In this document: piece by piece, positions 51,700 through 60,032 of the stretch | Layout: each line of letters starts with the position of its first letter | How positions within the stretch are numbered: position 1 is the first letter of the stretch | Source: Planctomycetes bacterium syqfu | GTDB lineage: Bacteria; Planctomycetota; Phycisphaerae; Phycisphaerales; Phycisphaeraceae | DNA length: 64,000 nt | Assembly: GCA_020974905.1 (NCBI GenBank) | Contig: CP087563.1 | Span: forward strand, 1,302,001 to 1,366,000 | Direction of reading: 5' to 3' | Notes under the pieces: generated by a model | Told to the model about the DNA's origin: nothing | The model's input: the letters and a program-made list of their open reading frames with translations, nothing else | Databases searched by the model: none | Made by a program: the position numbers and the translations under genes

Positions 51700-52644
51700 A
51701 TGCATGGTTTGCGATTAGTTCTCCCCCTGTTGATCGGCGGACTGATGATGACAATGGCAACGGCTTGTCAGGCACAAGTGTCCGGGCAAAACCAGCGTAT
51801 CCAACTCACACGAGGTAACTTTGTCGTCGAGATCATTATCCAACCCGACTATCTCATCAAAGAGTTCGGCGCACGCTTTGACCGCACTGCCATCGTCAAA
51901 CAGGTCACACTCAACGGCAAGCCGTTCCTCATTCACGCAGGACTCAGCGACGAATTCGGACTTCATGGCATGGGATTGCGCGCCTTTGCCAAAGCCGACG
52001 AACAAACCGACTTTATCAAGATTGGTGTCGGCAGACTCTATCGTGATGATCCGCGACGCTATGACTTTTCCCATCACTATCCCATCAAGACCCTGGCTCC
52101 CGTGCAGATTGTCAGCCAATCCGATACGCATATCACGCTCAGTCAAGCCATCGAAGATTTTGAGTACGGCTACACGTATCAGAAAACCTATCGCATTGAT
52201 CCACACTCACCGACATTAACCATCGAATATGACCTGTCCAACACCGGCAAACGCACCATGCTCATCGAGCAGTACAATCACAACTGGTTTAACTTTGCCA
52301 ACTCGATGATCGATTCGGCATACCACGTGCAGACCGGCTTTGAGATCAATTGCCGCCCGTGGCCATGGTTTTCACAGAACGGCAAACATCTCTCGATCAA
52401 CCAGACCATCACTGCGGGCAGCTACACCCCCTCAAGCAGCACCTCGACACCGGAGAACAATTGGCTGAAACTCAGCCACGCCAACTCCGGCATGAGTGTG
52501 ATCGTCAGTGGTGATTTTCCCGCAGGTTTACTGGGCTTTTATGCTCAACAGGATGCGATTTGTCCTGAGGTCCACATGACCCAATTCCTCTCAGCGTATC
52601 AAAGCTGGCAATGGAAGCGAAGCTATCGCTTTGATGCACCGTGA
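51700..52644 (+). CDS. Exported galactose-mutarotase-like protein
   Basis: A 314-residue exported protein starting two bases after the BNR-propeller stop codon, with signal peptide LVLPLLIGGLMMTMATACQA. The rest is a beta-sandwich with galactose-mutarotase-like patterns (YDLSNTGKRTMLIEQYNHNW, NFANSMIDSAYHVQTGF, SVIVSGDFPAGLLGFYAQQD). The histidine and acidic residues needed for aldose 1-epimerase activity cannot be confirmed. It is the last gene of the BNR-propeller series. It may bind or epimerise a product sugar; the equivalent position in the previous module is taken by a DUF4380-like beta-sandwich protein. Confidence 0.78.
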   Translation: MHGLRLVLPLLIGGLMMTMATACQAQVSGQNQRIQLTRGNFVVEIIIQPDYLIKEFGARFDRTAIVKQVTLNGKPFLIHAGLSDEFGLHGMGLRAFAKADEQTDFIKIGVGRLYRDDPRRYDFSHHYPIKTLAPVQIVSQSDTHITLSQAIEDFEYGYTYQKTYRIDPHSPTLTIEYDLSNTGKRTMLIEQYNHNWFNFANSMIDSAYHVQTGFEINCRPWPWFSQNGKHLSINQTITAGSYTPSSSTSTPENNWLKLSHANSGMSVIVSGDFPAGLLGFYAQQDAICPEVHMTQFLSAYQSWQWKRSYRFDAP

Positions 52645-52708
52645 TCTGATCAAGTCAGTGATCACCGCAGAGACGCAGAGATCAAACAGGATGTTTATGC
52701 TTGTTTTG

Positions 52709-52828
52709 ATTCAGGCGAGCCGCGTCGTGTCGACGCGGGATTGAGCGAAGCTCAAATACTGTTTGATGATGTCATTTGAATTTCGACTTCGTCGAATCCC
52801 GCGGTGACACACCGCGGCTCGCCTGAAT
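52709..52828. repeat. GGCGAGCCGCG inverted repeat, copy 2
   Basis: TTCAGGCGAGCCGCGTCGTG and ACACACCGCGGCTCGCCTGA are opposed arms with inner CGACGCGGGATTGAGCGAAG and TTCGACTTCGTCGAATCCCG hairpins. It is the same element as 11132-11259. It fills most of the gap between the mutarotase-like gene and mtnA. Confidence 0.85.
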
Positions 52829-52926
52829 TGCATTGTTCGCTCTTAACTCTGCGGCCTTGCGGTTTAAATCCGGTTCACCAAAATCTCACCCATGCACAAA
52901 TCGGACAATTCGCTACCATGTGTCGC

Positions 52927-53937
52927 ATGAACCCACTTACACACATGCAATGGATCGGCGATGCAGCGACCGGCTACCTTCGCCTTTTGGATCAAACCCA
53001 GCTTCCCGAAGTTGAAACCTACATCGACTGCAAAGATGTGCAGACGGTCTGGGATGCCATCAAACGCCTCTCGGTGCGTGGCGCCCCGGCGATTGGGATC
53101 AGTGCTGCATACGGTTTGGTGATAGCTGCCCAGAAAGGTACGTTCGCTGAATCCGCTGAGTATCTTGCAAGCAGCCGTCCGACTGCGGTGAACCTGTTCT
53201 GGGCGATTGATCGCATGAAGACGGTACAGCCATGTACCGCTGAAGCGCTGCTTGCTGAAGCGATCAAAATTCACGATGAAGACCGTGCGATGTGCCGGGC
53301 GATTGGTGAGTTTGCCATGCCACTCATCGAAGCGATACCTGAAGATAAACGCGGTGTGCTCACGCACTGCAATGCTGGTGCGTTGGCAACCGGTGGGATT
53401 GGTACCGCAACAGCACCAATGTACGTCGCCCACGAAAAGGGTTTAAACTTTAAAGTCTACGCAGACGAAACCCGCCCCCTGCTCCAAGGCGCACGCCTCA
53501 CCACCTTTGAACTCCAGGAAGCGGGTATTGATGTGACACTGATCTGTGACAACATGGCTGCCCAGGTCATGCGCGAAGGCAAGATTGGCATGGTCATCAC
53601 CGGAGCGGATCGCATCACCGCCAATGGTGATGCAGCTAACAAGATCGGCACTTATGGTGTCGCGATCCTGGCCAAGCATCACGGCATCCCGTTCTATGTC
53701 GCAGCCCCCAGCAGCACATTCGACTTTAATCTGGACAGTGGTGACAAAATCCCCATCGAACAACGCGGCAGCGAAGAAATCACCGAAGGCTTCGGCAAAC
53801 GCACCGCCCCGGAAAATGCCAAAACGTATTCCCCAGCATTCGATGCCACCCCCGCGGAGTTAATCGCCGGTTTAATCACCGAAAAAGGCATTATCAGCCC
53901 GGTCACCACGGAGAATATCAAGAAGGTGTTGGGGTGA
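52927..53937 (+). CDS. mtnA: S-methyl-5-thioribose-1-phosphate isomerase
   Basis: A 336-residue member of the eIF2B-like MtnA family, which isomerises methylthioribose-1-phosphate to methylthioribulose-1-phosphate in the methionine salvage pathway. It shows RLSVRGAPAIGISAAYGLVI, the catalytic cysteine in LTHCNAGALAT and the catalytic aspartate in VITGADRITANGDAANKIGT. The start MNPLTHMQWIGD is chosen because the family begins immediately before the W-x-G motif; the frame runs upstream to 52804 through repeat sequence. It is unlinked to the other salvage genes here, but shares the methionine/SAM theme with the riboswitch cluster at 5292-9115. Confidence 0.95.
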   Translation: MNPLTHMQWIGDAATGYLRLLDQTQLPEVETYIDCKDVQTVWDAIKRLSVRGAPAIGISAAYGLVIAAQKGTFAESAEYLASSRPTAVNLFWAIDRMKTVQPCTAEALLAEAIKIHDEDRAMCRAIGEFAMPLIEAIPEDKRGVLTHCNAGALATGGIGTATAPMYVAHEKGLNFKVYADETRPLLQGARLTTFELQEAGIDVTLICDNMAAQVMREGKIGMVITGADRITANGDAANKIGTYGVAILAKHHGIPFYVAAPSSTFDFNLDSGDKIPIEQRGSEEITEGFGKRTAPENAKTYSPAFDATPAELIAGLITEKGIISPVTTENIKKVLG

Positions 53938-53959
53938 GTTCGTTATCTGTGACAAGGCA

Positions 53960-53993
53960 ATTTAACCACAGATGCACACAGATAAACACAGAT
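53960..53993. repeat. ACCACAGATGCACACAG repeat, single arm
   Basis: TTAACCACAGATGCACACAG followed by ATAAACACAGATG belongs to the family at 6422-6545 but has no inverted partner nearby. It lies between mtnA and a short membrane-protein gene. Confidence 0.7.
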
Positions 53994-54022
53994 GTCTAAG
54001 ACATTAATCCGGAGGCATAGAT

Positions 54023-54370
54023 GTGAATAAACGCGATTGGCTTTGGACCGGGCTCAAACTCTCAGGTCTGTATTGCCTGATCAAAACCGTGTTGGCAATC
54101 CCGAGTTTGCTCGGCGCTATGGTCGCTGTCTATCTGTTTTGGGAGCACATCACTGCAGCGGCCCCGGATGAATTGGATCGCATGGTGCAGACATCTCTCA
54201 AAATTAACGGTGCCAGTGCAGGCACAGCGGTCTTGCAATTCGTCGTCTACGGCGTGTTCACATGGTTTCTGATCAAACGCACGGATCGCATGCTTGGTTG
54301 GTTATGCGGTAAAGAGCAGATTGTATCGCATGAGACGACTGCACCCACGGTGTCGGATGTGAAACCGTAA
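54023..54370 (+). CDS. Small membrane protein (GTG start)
   Basis: A 115-residue protein with two hydrophobic segments, LSGLYCLIKTVLAIPSLLGA with GMVAVYLFWEHI in the first half and AVLQFVVYGVFTWFLI in the second, and a charged C-terminus ending TVSDVKP. GGAGG lies seven bases before GTG at 54023, which makes this start convincing. I do not recognise a family. It is short, next to mtnA with a repeat between, and may be an inner-membrane accessory protein. Confidence 0.7.
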   Translation: MNKRDWLWTGLKLSGLYCLIKTVLAIPSLLGAMVAVYLFWEHITAAAPDELDRMVQTSLKINGASAGTAVLQFVVYGVFTWFLIKRTDRMLGWLCGKEQIVSHETTAPTVSDVKP

Positions 54371-54408
54371 AGCACGTTTGGATCTCGTTCTTTCAATCAA
54401 CTCACAGC

Positions 54409-54442
54409 GTCCCCGGGGTTAAAACCCCAAGGCTTTAGTTCC
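54409..54442. repeat. CCCCGGGGTTAAAACCCC hairpin repeat, copy 1
   Basis: AGCGTCCCCGGGGTTAAAAC then CCCAAGGCTTTAGTTCC; the GGGGTTAAAACCCC part folds on itself. A second copy is at 55862-55894 and a diverged copy at 4697-4727. The following bases (54497-54537) are a GC-rich stretch of TTCCGG and GGGG motifs with no gene. Confidence 0.75.
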
Positions 54443-54533
54443 AGGTCGTTGGACACAGGCGAGATTGTTTACACGCAATTCGTTTTTACCCCCTAAAAAA
54501 CTTCCGGCGGGTTCCGGGGGCTTCCGGGGGGGG

Positions 54534-55757
54534 TTAATCCCAATCCGTGTCCTTGGGGACCTGCGTGAAGCTGATTCTTGTTGGGGCCGAGTCCTGGGCG
54601 CCGAACATTGCGCCGTGGAAGACCGCGTGGCGTCCGTATTTTTTGTCGATTTTGTCCATTGCCTCAGCGAGCTGAGCATGCTTGCGGGGTTCTTCAAACA
54701 GGGATTGGGAAATCGACTCGCCGGGGACCATATCGTACAACACCACGATCACCTGCATCGGCACACCAATGTGTCGCAGCGGCCAGAGTTCGCTGAGTTT
54801 TCGCATCATGCTCAGTGTGTCATTGGTGCCTCCCAGATCGGTCTTGACGGTCCACTTGGGTGCGTCAGTGTGCTTGACGGTCATCTGCATGTGATGCGCC
54901 CAGTAGCCGAGGGTTCGCATGCGGGTTGCAGCCTTGTGGATCATGCGTGCCATCACGGATTTGGCGCCGTGGTCGTTGCGGTACTTGGGCGCGAGTACGT
55001 GCGAGTGACTGACGGAGCGACGTTGGGTCGGGCGGACGGGCAGGTCGTGACCATGCAGTTGGGCCCACCAGATGTCAGCCATGACTTTGCTTTCCCAAAT
55101 CGCCTGGATTTTTTTCAACGACAGGCTGCAGAGTTGTTCGACGGTTCGGATGCCATGGCGTTCCAGGCGACGACTCATCCCACGCCCGATGCCCGGCAGG
55201 TTACCGAGTTTGAGTGGATAGAGCTTGGCCGGAATCTCTTCAGGCAGAATGGCGACCAACCCATCGGGCTTTTGCATGTCGGTTGCGACCTTGGCGAGCC
55301 AGCGATTGGGTGCCAGGCCGACGGAACAGCGGACGTATCGCCCCACCGCACGCCAGATGGCATTCTTGACTTTGTTGGCTAACGCCAGGGCGTTTTCGGG
55401 ATAGCGTTCATCCCCCATGAGCTTGCCACACATCTCGTCGATGGAACTGATCTCATCGACATGCAGACAACTTTCCACGGCATCGACAATCCGGTTGTGA
55501 TACTGGACGTAAAGTCGGGGGCGTGCCAGGACAAGCTGGATACTCGGGCAGCGGTCTTTGGCTTCGAGGACGGACGTGCCGGTCTTCACGCCGACCCACT
55601 TGGCCTCGTAGCTGGCAGCAATGCAACAGGTATGCGTGGTATCCGTCGGGATCACACCCACGGGTCGGCCGCGCAAAGCCGGATTCTCCTGCTGCTCCAC
55701 GGAAGCGAAGTAGGAGTTCATGTCGACATACAGGTATCGCAGGGGACCGTTTGCCAT
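54534..55757 (-). CDS. Y-family DNA polymerase (DinB/UmuC type)
   Basis: A 407-residue translesion polymerase. The palm motif DMNSYFASVEQQENPALRGR and the second catalytic block EISSIDEMCGKL with the SxDE acidic pair are present, followed by the helix-hairpin-helix-like GNLPGIGRGMSRRLERHGIR. The remaining part is the little-finger domain. It copies past DNA damage in the cytosol. I start it at MANGPLRYLYVDMN because the family begins a few residues before the palm; the frame continues to 55844 without need. It is flanked on both sides by the CCCCGGGGTTAAAACCCC repeat. Confidence 0.92.
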   Translation of the reverse strand: MANGPLRYLYVDMNSYFASVEQQENPALRGRPVGVIPTDTTHTCCIAASYEAKWVGVKTGTSVLEAKDRCPSIQLVLARPRLYVQYHNRIVDAVESCLHVDEISSIDEMCGKLMGDERYPENALALANKVKNAIWRAVGRYVRCSVGLAPNRWLAKVATDMQKPDGLVAILPEEIPAKLYPLKLGNLPGIGRGMSRRLERHGIRTVEQLCSLSLKKIQAIWESKVMADIWWAQLHGHDLPVRPTQRRSVSHSHVLAPKYRNDHGAKSVMARMIHKAATRMRTLGYWAHHMQMTVKHTDAPKWTVKTDLGGTNDTLSMMRKLSELWPLRHIGVPMQVIVVLYDMVPGESISQSLFEEPRKHAQLAEAMDKIDKKYGRHAVFHGAMFGAQDSAPTRISFTQVPKDTDWD

Positions 55758-55861
55758 ACCCTGAAAGATACCAAACAAAAACCAAAAATCAAGAGCCAAA
55801 ACGGGAAAACAATCGGGAGATTGGGGCGGGATTGTGTTGTGCACAGGGGATGGGGACGCAC

Positions 55862-55894
55862 AGCGTCCCCGGGGTTGAAACCCCAGGGCTTTAG
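55862..55894. repeat. CCCCGGGGTTGAAACCCC hairpin repeat, copy 2
   Basis: AGCGTCCCCGGGGTTGAAAC then CCCAGGGCTTTAGTTCC matches the copy at 54409-54442 with three changes. The polymerase gene lies between the two copies. Confidence 0.78.
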
Positions 55895-55936
55895 TTCCAG
55901 TTTGGAGGTTAAACGCGCGGTTTGGTTAACGCACTG

Positions 55937-56668
55937 TCAATCGATCTTGAGTCGGTAGAAGGCCAGGGAACCGGAGACGTAGCCGTAGCGTTCGAGTTCA
56001 TCGGGGGTGGCCCAGCGTGCTGAACCGTCGAGTTGGGCGGAGTTCATGCCGGTGTATGGCTTGACGCCGGAGGGCGCGTCGTGGCCGATGTAGGTTCCGT
56101 TGGAGACCTTGTAGATGGCCATGCAGGACCACATGGGTGTCAGCGGTGAGGCATGGACGCTCATCGGATCATGCACCGTTGCGCCGGACTGCCAGGACAT
56201 ACTGGCCAGGCGATTGGTGCGGTTGACATCACCGAAGTACTGGTAGGTCATGTACAGGTCGGCATAGCTGCCATAGGTCGGTGCCTTGGTTGGATCATTG
56301 GTAATGGACCCGGTGCAGAACAAGGTGTTGGCACGATCTTTACTGAGGTATTGCTCAGCCCATGTGTTGATGGGGAAAGCGACCTTCGGGTTGGCATGCT
56401 TGTAGTTGGCTTGGCCGGAGAATGATGACGGACGTGCGGTGCAATGCGAGAAATACGTCGCCCCACGGTTCATAAATTCGTCATTGTTGTCCGCGGCAAA
56501 GGCGTGCGTGCCGACGATCAATTGGTGTTGCCTGGCCTGACATTGCACACGTCGGGTTGACTCACGTGCCTTGGCCAGCGCCGGGAGCAGAATCGAGATG
56601 AGGATGGCAATGATGGAGATGACCACCAGCAGTTCGATGAGTGTGAAAGCCTTGTTTTGCCGTGCCAT
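55937..56668 (-). CDS. Pseudopilin paired with an AraC regulator (unit 1)
   Basis: A 243-residue pseudopilin: leader MARQNKA, then [20 protein letters not shown] and [20 protein letters not shown]. The head is closely similar to that of the pseudopilin at 57788-58522 ([20 protein letters not shown] / [39 protein letters not shown] / [31 protein letters not shown] / [12 protein letters not shown]), so these are recent duplicates. The H-to-DG spacing is longer than nine. It is divergent from the AraC gene at 56820. No glycan enzyme follows. The sequence after it toward 55761 holds the repeat and the polymerase gene. Confidence 0.93.
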   Translation of the reverse strand: MARQNKAFTLIELLVVISIIAILISILLPALAKARESTRRVQCQARQHQLIVGTHAFAADNNDEFMNRGATYFSHCTARPSSFSGQANYKHANPKVAFPINTWAEQYLSKDRANTLFCTGSITNDPTKAPTYGSYADLYMTYQYFGDVNRTNRLASMSWQSGATVHDPMSVHASPLTPMWSCMAIYKVSNGTYIGHDAPSGVKPYTGMNSAQLDGSARWATPDELERYGYVSGSLAFYRLKID

Positions 56669-56783
56669 GGTTGGCCCTTTCCGTTGATCCGTGAAGGTGA
56701 ATGCACCTTGTCTGTCGGATATTAAATCGTGTCAAAGGATGCAATATTTTAGCGCAGCCAATCCGTTGAAGCCGGATATTTGC

Positions 56784-56822
56784 TTGTCTTTTTTATGCAT
56801 TCCATTATCATTTTTGCGCATG
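56784..56822 (+). promoter_or_regulatory. Promoter-like element of the first AraC gene, possibly near-leaderless
   Basis: TTGTCT (56784-56789) and TTATCA (56805-56810) are 15 bases apart with TTTTTATGCA in between. The same layout, TTGTCA and TTATCC 15 bases apart, lies before the second AraC gene (58980-59006), and TTACCT with TTATCT before the other copy (58628-58654). The start codon at 56820 is only 10 bases after TTATCA and no Shine-Dalgarno is visible, so the transcript may have almost no leader. Confidence 0.55.
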
Positions 56823-57752
56823 AAGTCCACTCCCCCAAACAACTCGGTGCGATTGCTGGATTGGACGCGACTGCGTACGGAGTTGCTCTGGGCATACGAG
56901 GGTTCACCGTTATCCCCCCATTTTCATCGCGAAGAAGTCGACACGGTGATGTGCTGGCTGCTGCTTCAAGGCAAGGTCACCGCCAAGAGTCCGACATGTG
57001 GGACGGTCAATGCGGGCGCGGGTCAATGGGTGTTTGTTGCCCGCGACAAGACATCTCATGACTTTTCCGATGACGCCCAGATCATCTCGGTGCGACTGGT
57101 GATTCATTGGCCGGATGGTCAGCCGCTTTACGATCACAACCAGTGGCAGTGTTTTGCTGCAACGGACTATCCGCAACTGGAGAAACTGGCTCGTCGTCTG
57201 ATCAAGCAGGCTGAGCGCATCATCCAAAAAAGTAATGAACCAGAACATCATCGCACGCGACTGAACGCTTTGGACTGCGCTTTTTCGGATTACCTGGTTT
57301 TGGAGAATGCGACCAATCGCTGGGTGCAGGAATACGATCGTGTCATGCAGAAGCTGGGCTTTGAGCGCAGTCACATTCAGCCGATGGATGTGCGAGTGAG
57401 TGCGTGTCTGAAATTCATCGAACAGTTGCCAATGGATCGGCAGTTTGATGAAACCGCTTTGGCTAAATCACTGGGGTTGTCGGTCAGTCAGCTCAACCGG
57501 ATCTTTGTGCAGGCAATGAAGTGCACACCCAAGAACTATGCAGAGAATATGCGGCTGGATGACACGATCAACCTGTTGACCACGACGCAGCTGCCACTCA
57601 AGGAGTTGGCATTTACACTGGGTTTTAAGCAACCTTCACACTTTGCAAGTTGGTTTAAAAAGAAGACGGGCATCTACCCCAAGGAATATCGCCAGCAGCA
57701 GCAGGAAAACCCCTGGCATCAGCAACTGGTTCAGACGCTCAAGACCCGTTAA
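56820..57752 (+). CDS. AraC-family regulator (unit 1)
   Basis: A 310-residue AraC/XylS-type regulator. The N-terminal half is a cupin-like sensor (VRLLDWTRLRTELLWAYEGS, TVMCWLLLQGKVTAKSPT, GAGQWVFVARDKTSHDFSDD); the C-terminal two-helix-turn-helix domain contains DETALAKSLGLSVSQLNRIF and LKELAFTLGFKQPSHFASWF with the motif KKTGIYPKEYRQ. I start at MKSTPPNNSVRLLDW since it aligns with the paralogue's start; the upstream frame to 56691 is unsupported. It is divergent from the pseudopilin at 55937-56668. The paralogue at 59017-59946 has the same arrangement. Confidence 0.93.
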   Translation: MKSTPPNNSVRLLDWTRLRTELLWAYEGSPLSPHFHREEVDTVMCWLLLQGKVTAKSPTCGTVNAGAGQWVFVARDKTSHDFSDDAQIISVRLVIHWPDGQPLYDHNQWQCFAATDYPQLEKLARRLIKQAERIIQKSNEPEHHRTRLNALDCAFSDYLVLENATNRWVQEYDRVMQKLGFERSHIQPMDVRVSACLKFIEQLPMDRQFDETALAKSLGLSVSQLNRIFVQAMKCTPKNYAENMRLDDTINLLTTTQLPLKELAFTLGFKQPSHFASWFKKKTGIYPKEYRQQQQENPWHQQLVQTLKTR

Positions 57753-57787
57753 GAGTCAATTCATGGTAATGCTGTGATCGGATTGAA

Positions 57788-58522
57788 TCAGCGATATGCC
57801 ATCCAGTAAAACGCCAGCGAACCGGAGACATAGCCGAAGCGTTCCAGATCGTCGGTGTTCACCCACTTGGCGGAACCGTCAAGTTGGGCGGAGTTCTGGC
57901 CGGTGTATTGCTTGGGTGTGTCTGGGGAATCGTGACCGACATACTGACCGCTGGAGACTTTGTAGAAGGTCATGCAGGACCACATCGGCGTCTTGGACGA
58001 AGCATGGACATCTTCAGGCGACGGGACGGGGACATCGGCCTTCCAGGTGAGGTTGGCAAAGCGTGCCTTGGTACTCACATCACCGAAGTACTGATAGGTC
58101 ATGTACTGATCCACATAGGTGCCCGAGTATGGGCTGCGTGACGTATCGTTACTCAGCGAACCGGTGCAGAACAACGCGTTGGCACGATCCACGCCCAGGT
58201 AATTTTCCGCCCAGGCGTTGATCGGATAAGCCACTGCAGGATTGGCATCACCATACACCGAGGAACTCGAGTAACCCGACGGGCGATCCGTGCTATGAGC
58301 ATAGCGGGTCCGCCCCCGGTTCATGAACTGGTTCTTGTTGTCAGCTGCAAAAGCGAGTGTGCCAACGATCAACTGGTGTTGACGACTCTGACACTGCACA
58401 CGCCGCGTGGACTCACGTGCCTTGGCCAAAGCAGGCAGCAGGATGGCGATGAGGATCGCAATAATCGAGATCACGACCAACAACTCAATGAGCGTGAATG
58501 CTTTTTTCGTGCACTTGGACAT
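57788..58522 (-). CDS. Pseudopilin paired with an AraC regulator (unit 2)
   Basis: A 244-residue pseudopilin starting MSKCTKKA, then [20 protein letters not shown] and [20 protein letters not shown]. It resembles the pseudopilin at 55937-56668 throughout, including [20 protein letters not shown] versus [20 protein letters not shown] and MTYQYFGDV in both. AAAGGATT precedes the ATG. It is convergent with the first AraC gene, ending 35 bases after that stop, and divergent from the second AraC gene across a 494-base space containing a duplicated 33-base element. Confidence 0.93.
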   Translation of the reverse strand: MSKCTKKAFTLIELLVVISIIAILIAILLPALAKARESTRRVQCQSRQHQLIVGTLAFAADNKNQFMNRGRTRYAHSTDRPSGYSSSSVYGDANPAVAYPINAWAENYLGVDRANALFCTGSLSNDTSRSPYSGTYVDQYMTYQYFGDVSTKARFANLTWKADVPVPSPEDVHASSKTPMWSCMTFYKVSSGQYVGHDSPDTPKQYTGQNSAQLDGSAKWVNTDDLERFGYVSGSLAFYWMAYR

Positions 58523-59016
58523 GTTCAATCCTTTCAAACCCGCCGCCCCGACTTCTGGATAATGGACCTATCGATGATCCAGTTGCGTCATTTTGCCGCC
58601 ATGCCGGTTATCAATCCGAAATACCGCTTACCTTTTTTATTCAAAAAGTTATCTGTTTCAAACATTATGCTTCATCATGCATGCTGATAACCAGTTATTG
58701 GGACACGTGATCGCATCTTCACCAGTTGATCGGCCAGGTGAGCTTGAACCATCGGATGTCAGAAATGAAAAAGCCATGGTTCCCGACCACGTTTTGCAGG
58801 CCTTGGGGCAATGGGGATGGCACCTTTTTCGAGCTGTCGCGCCGGTGCCAAGTGTCAACCTGCAAAGCGTTTAAATTGTCGGGAATACCATGGCAAGTGC
58901 TGTTGGGTTTCTCGTGACCTCATCAAATGATCACGTCCTGATCATACGCCGCATATCAACTTGGGCTGCAAAAATAGACTTGTCATTTTTATTCAAAAAG
59001 TTATCCTTTTTAAACA
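58523..59016. promoter_or_regulatory. Intergenic control region with a duplicated 33-base element
   Basis: A 33-base element starting TTTTTATTCAAAAAGTTATC is at 58634-58666 and again at 58986-59018, identical at 30 of 33 positions. The second copy overlaps the TTG start of the AraC gene at 59017. The intervening 319 bases contain no gene I can support; a short frame at 58593-58874 lacks any recognisable pattern. Each copy has TTRYCW and TTATC boxes 15 bases apart, the same layout as before the first AraC gene. The element may be an AraC binding site or a promoter duplicate. Confidence 0.6.
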
Positions 59017-59946
59017 TTGGCACGCAAGCAATCCACCAGCAATGAACTGCGGATGATGGACTGGAGCCGACTCCACACTGAGTTGGTCTGGGCCTACGAG
59101 GGCGCCCCGACGCGACTGCTCTCCAAACGGCCGGAGTATGACATGCTCATGTGCTGGCTGCTGCTTAAAGGGTCCGTCGAAGCGCACAGCATCAACTCTG
59201 GCACGATTCATGCCCAGGCCGGTCAATGGGTCTTCATGCCCAGCGACAAGGTCTACCATCGCTTCTCTAATGATGCCCGGATCATTTCCCTGCGCATGAT
59301 CATCCGTTGGCCCGACGACAAACACCTTTACCCCTACAACCAATGGATCATCCTCGACAGCAGCCTCTACCCCAAACTCCAACGGCAATCCCATGTGCTG
59401 GTCAATAAGACCGAAGTCATCACCCAACAGGCGCGTCGCGAGAAAATCCAGATCACCAAACTCGCAGCACTGCCCTGCTCCATGGCACAGTACATGGATG
59501 TCAAACAGGCCACCCTCCGATGGGTCACCCTTTATGACCATGCCATGCAACATGCAGGCGTTAACCGCATGCCTTTGGAACAGGTCGACCCGCGTGTCAA
59601 CGAAGCTATCCAGATCATCAACCATCTGACAGCGGAACGTAAATTCGACGAATCCGAACTGGCTCAACAAGTCGGACTCTCGGTGGGCCAACTCAATCGC
59701 CTGTTTAATCAAGCCATTGGTCAGACTCCCAAAGCCTATGCAGAAAAGCTGCGCATCGAGGATACCCTCAAGCTCATCGTCTCAAGCACCATGCCCCTCA
59801 AAGAACTGGCCTACACCATGGGCTTTAAACAGCAATCTCATTTTTCAAATTGGTTTTACAAGAAGACTGGCAAGTATCCCCGCCAATACCGCAAAGACTA
59901 TCAGGACCCCGGTCAGGATCAGATTTACCAGACACTGCGCGATTAG
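59017..59946 (+). CDS. AraC-family regulator (unit 2, TTG start)
   Basis: A 309-residue paralogue of the AraC protein at 56820-57752. Matching landmarks are MMDWSRLHTELVWAYEGAP / LLDWTRLRTELLWAYEGSP, MLMCWLLLKGSVEAHS / TVMCWLLLQGKVTAKS, AGQWVFMPSDKVYHRFSNDA, LAQQVGLSVGQLNRLFNQAI and LKELAYTMGFKQQSHFSNWF. The TTG start at 59017 puts the protein in register with the paralogue; an ATG at 59053 (MMDWSRL) is the alternative and would shorten it by 12 residues. No Shine-Dalgarno is visible. It is divergent from its pseudopilin. Confidence 0.9.
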   Translation: MARKQSTSNELRMMDWSRLHTELVWAYEGAPTRLLSKRPEYDMLMCWLLLKGSVEAHSINSGTIHAQAGQWVFMPSDKVYHRFSNDARIISLRMIIRWPDDKHLYPYNQWIILDSSLYPKLQRQSHVLVNKTEVITQQARREKIQITKLAALPCSMAQYMDVKQATLRWVTLYDHAMQHAGVNRMPLEQVDPRVNEAIQIINHLTAERKFDESELAQQVGLSVGQLNRLFNQAIGQTPKAYAEKLRIEDTLKLIVSSTMPLKELAYTMGFKQQSHFSNWFYKKTGKYPRQYRKDYQDPGQDQIYQTLRD

Positions 59947-59965
59947 AGATGTTTATTTCCACCGC

Positions 59966-59993
59966 CGTCACTCCCGCCTGCGCGGGAATGACG
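59966..59993. repeat. REP-like element, half copy
   Basis: CGTCACTCCCGCCTGCGCGG followed by GAATGACG is a single arm of the REP-like family. It sits just after the AraC stop codon and, being palindromic, may help end that transcript, although no T run follows. Confidence 0.75.
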
Positions 59994-60032
59994 AATTGAA
60001 CGGTCGCATTGAGAATATGTCTTTGAACCGAT

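Noticed and set aside
58593-58874. 93-codon frame between the two AraC-linked elements
   Set aside because: No start signal or family pattern, and two other frames of similar length overlap it; I treat it as intergenic.
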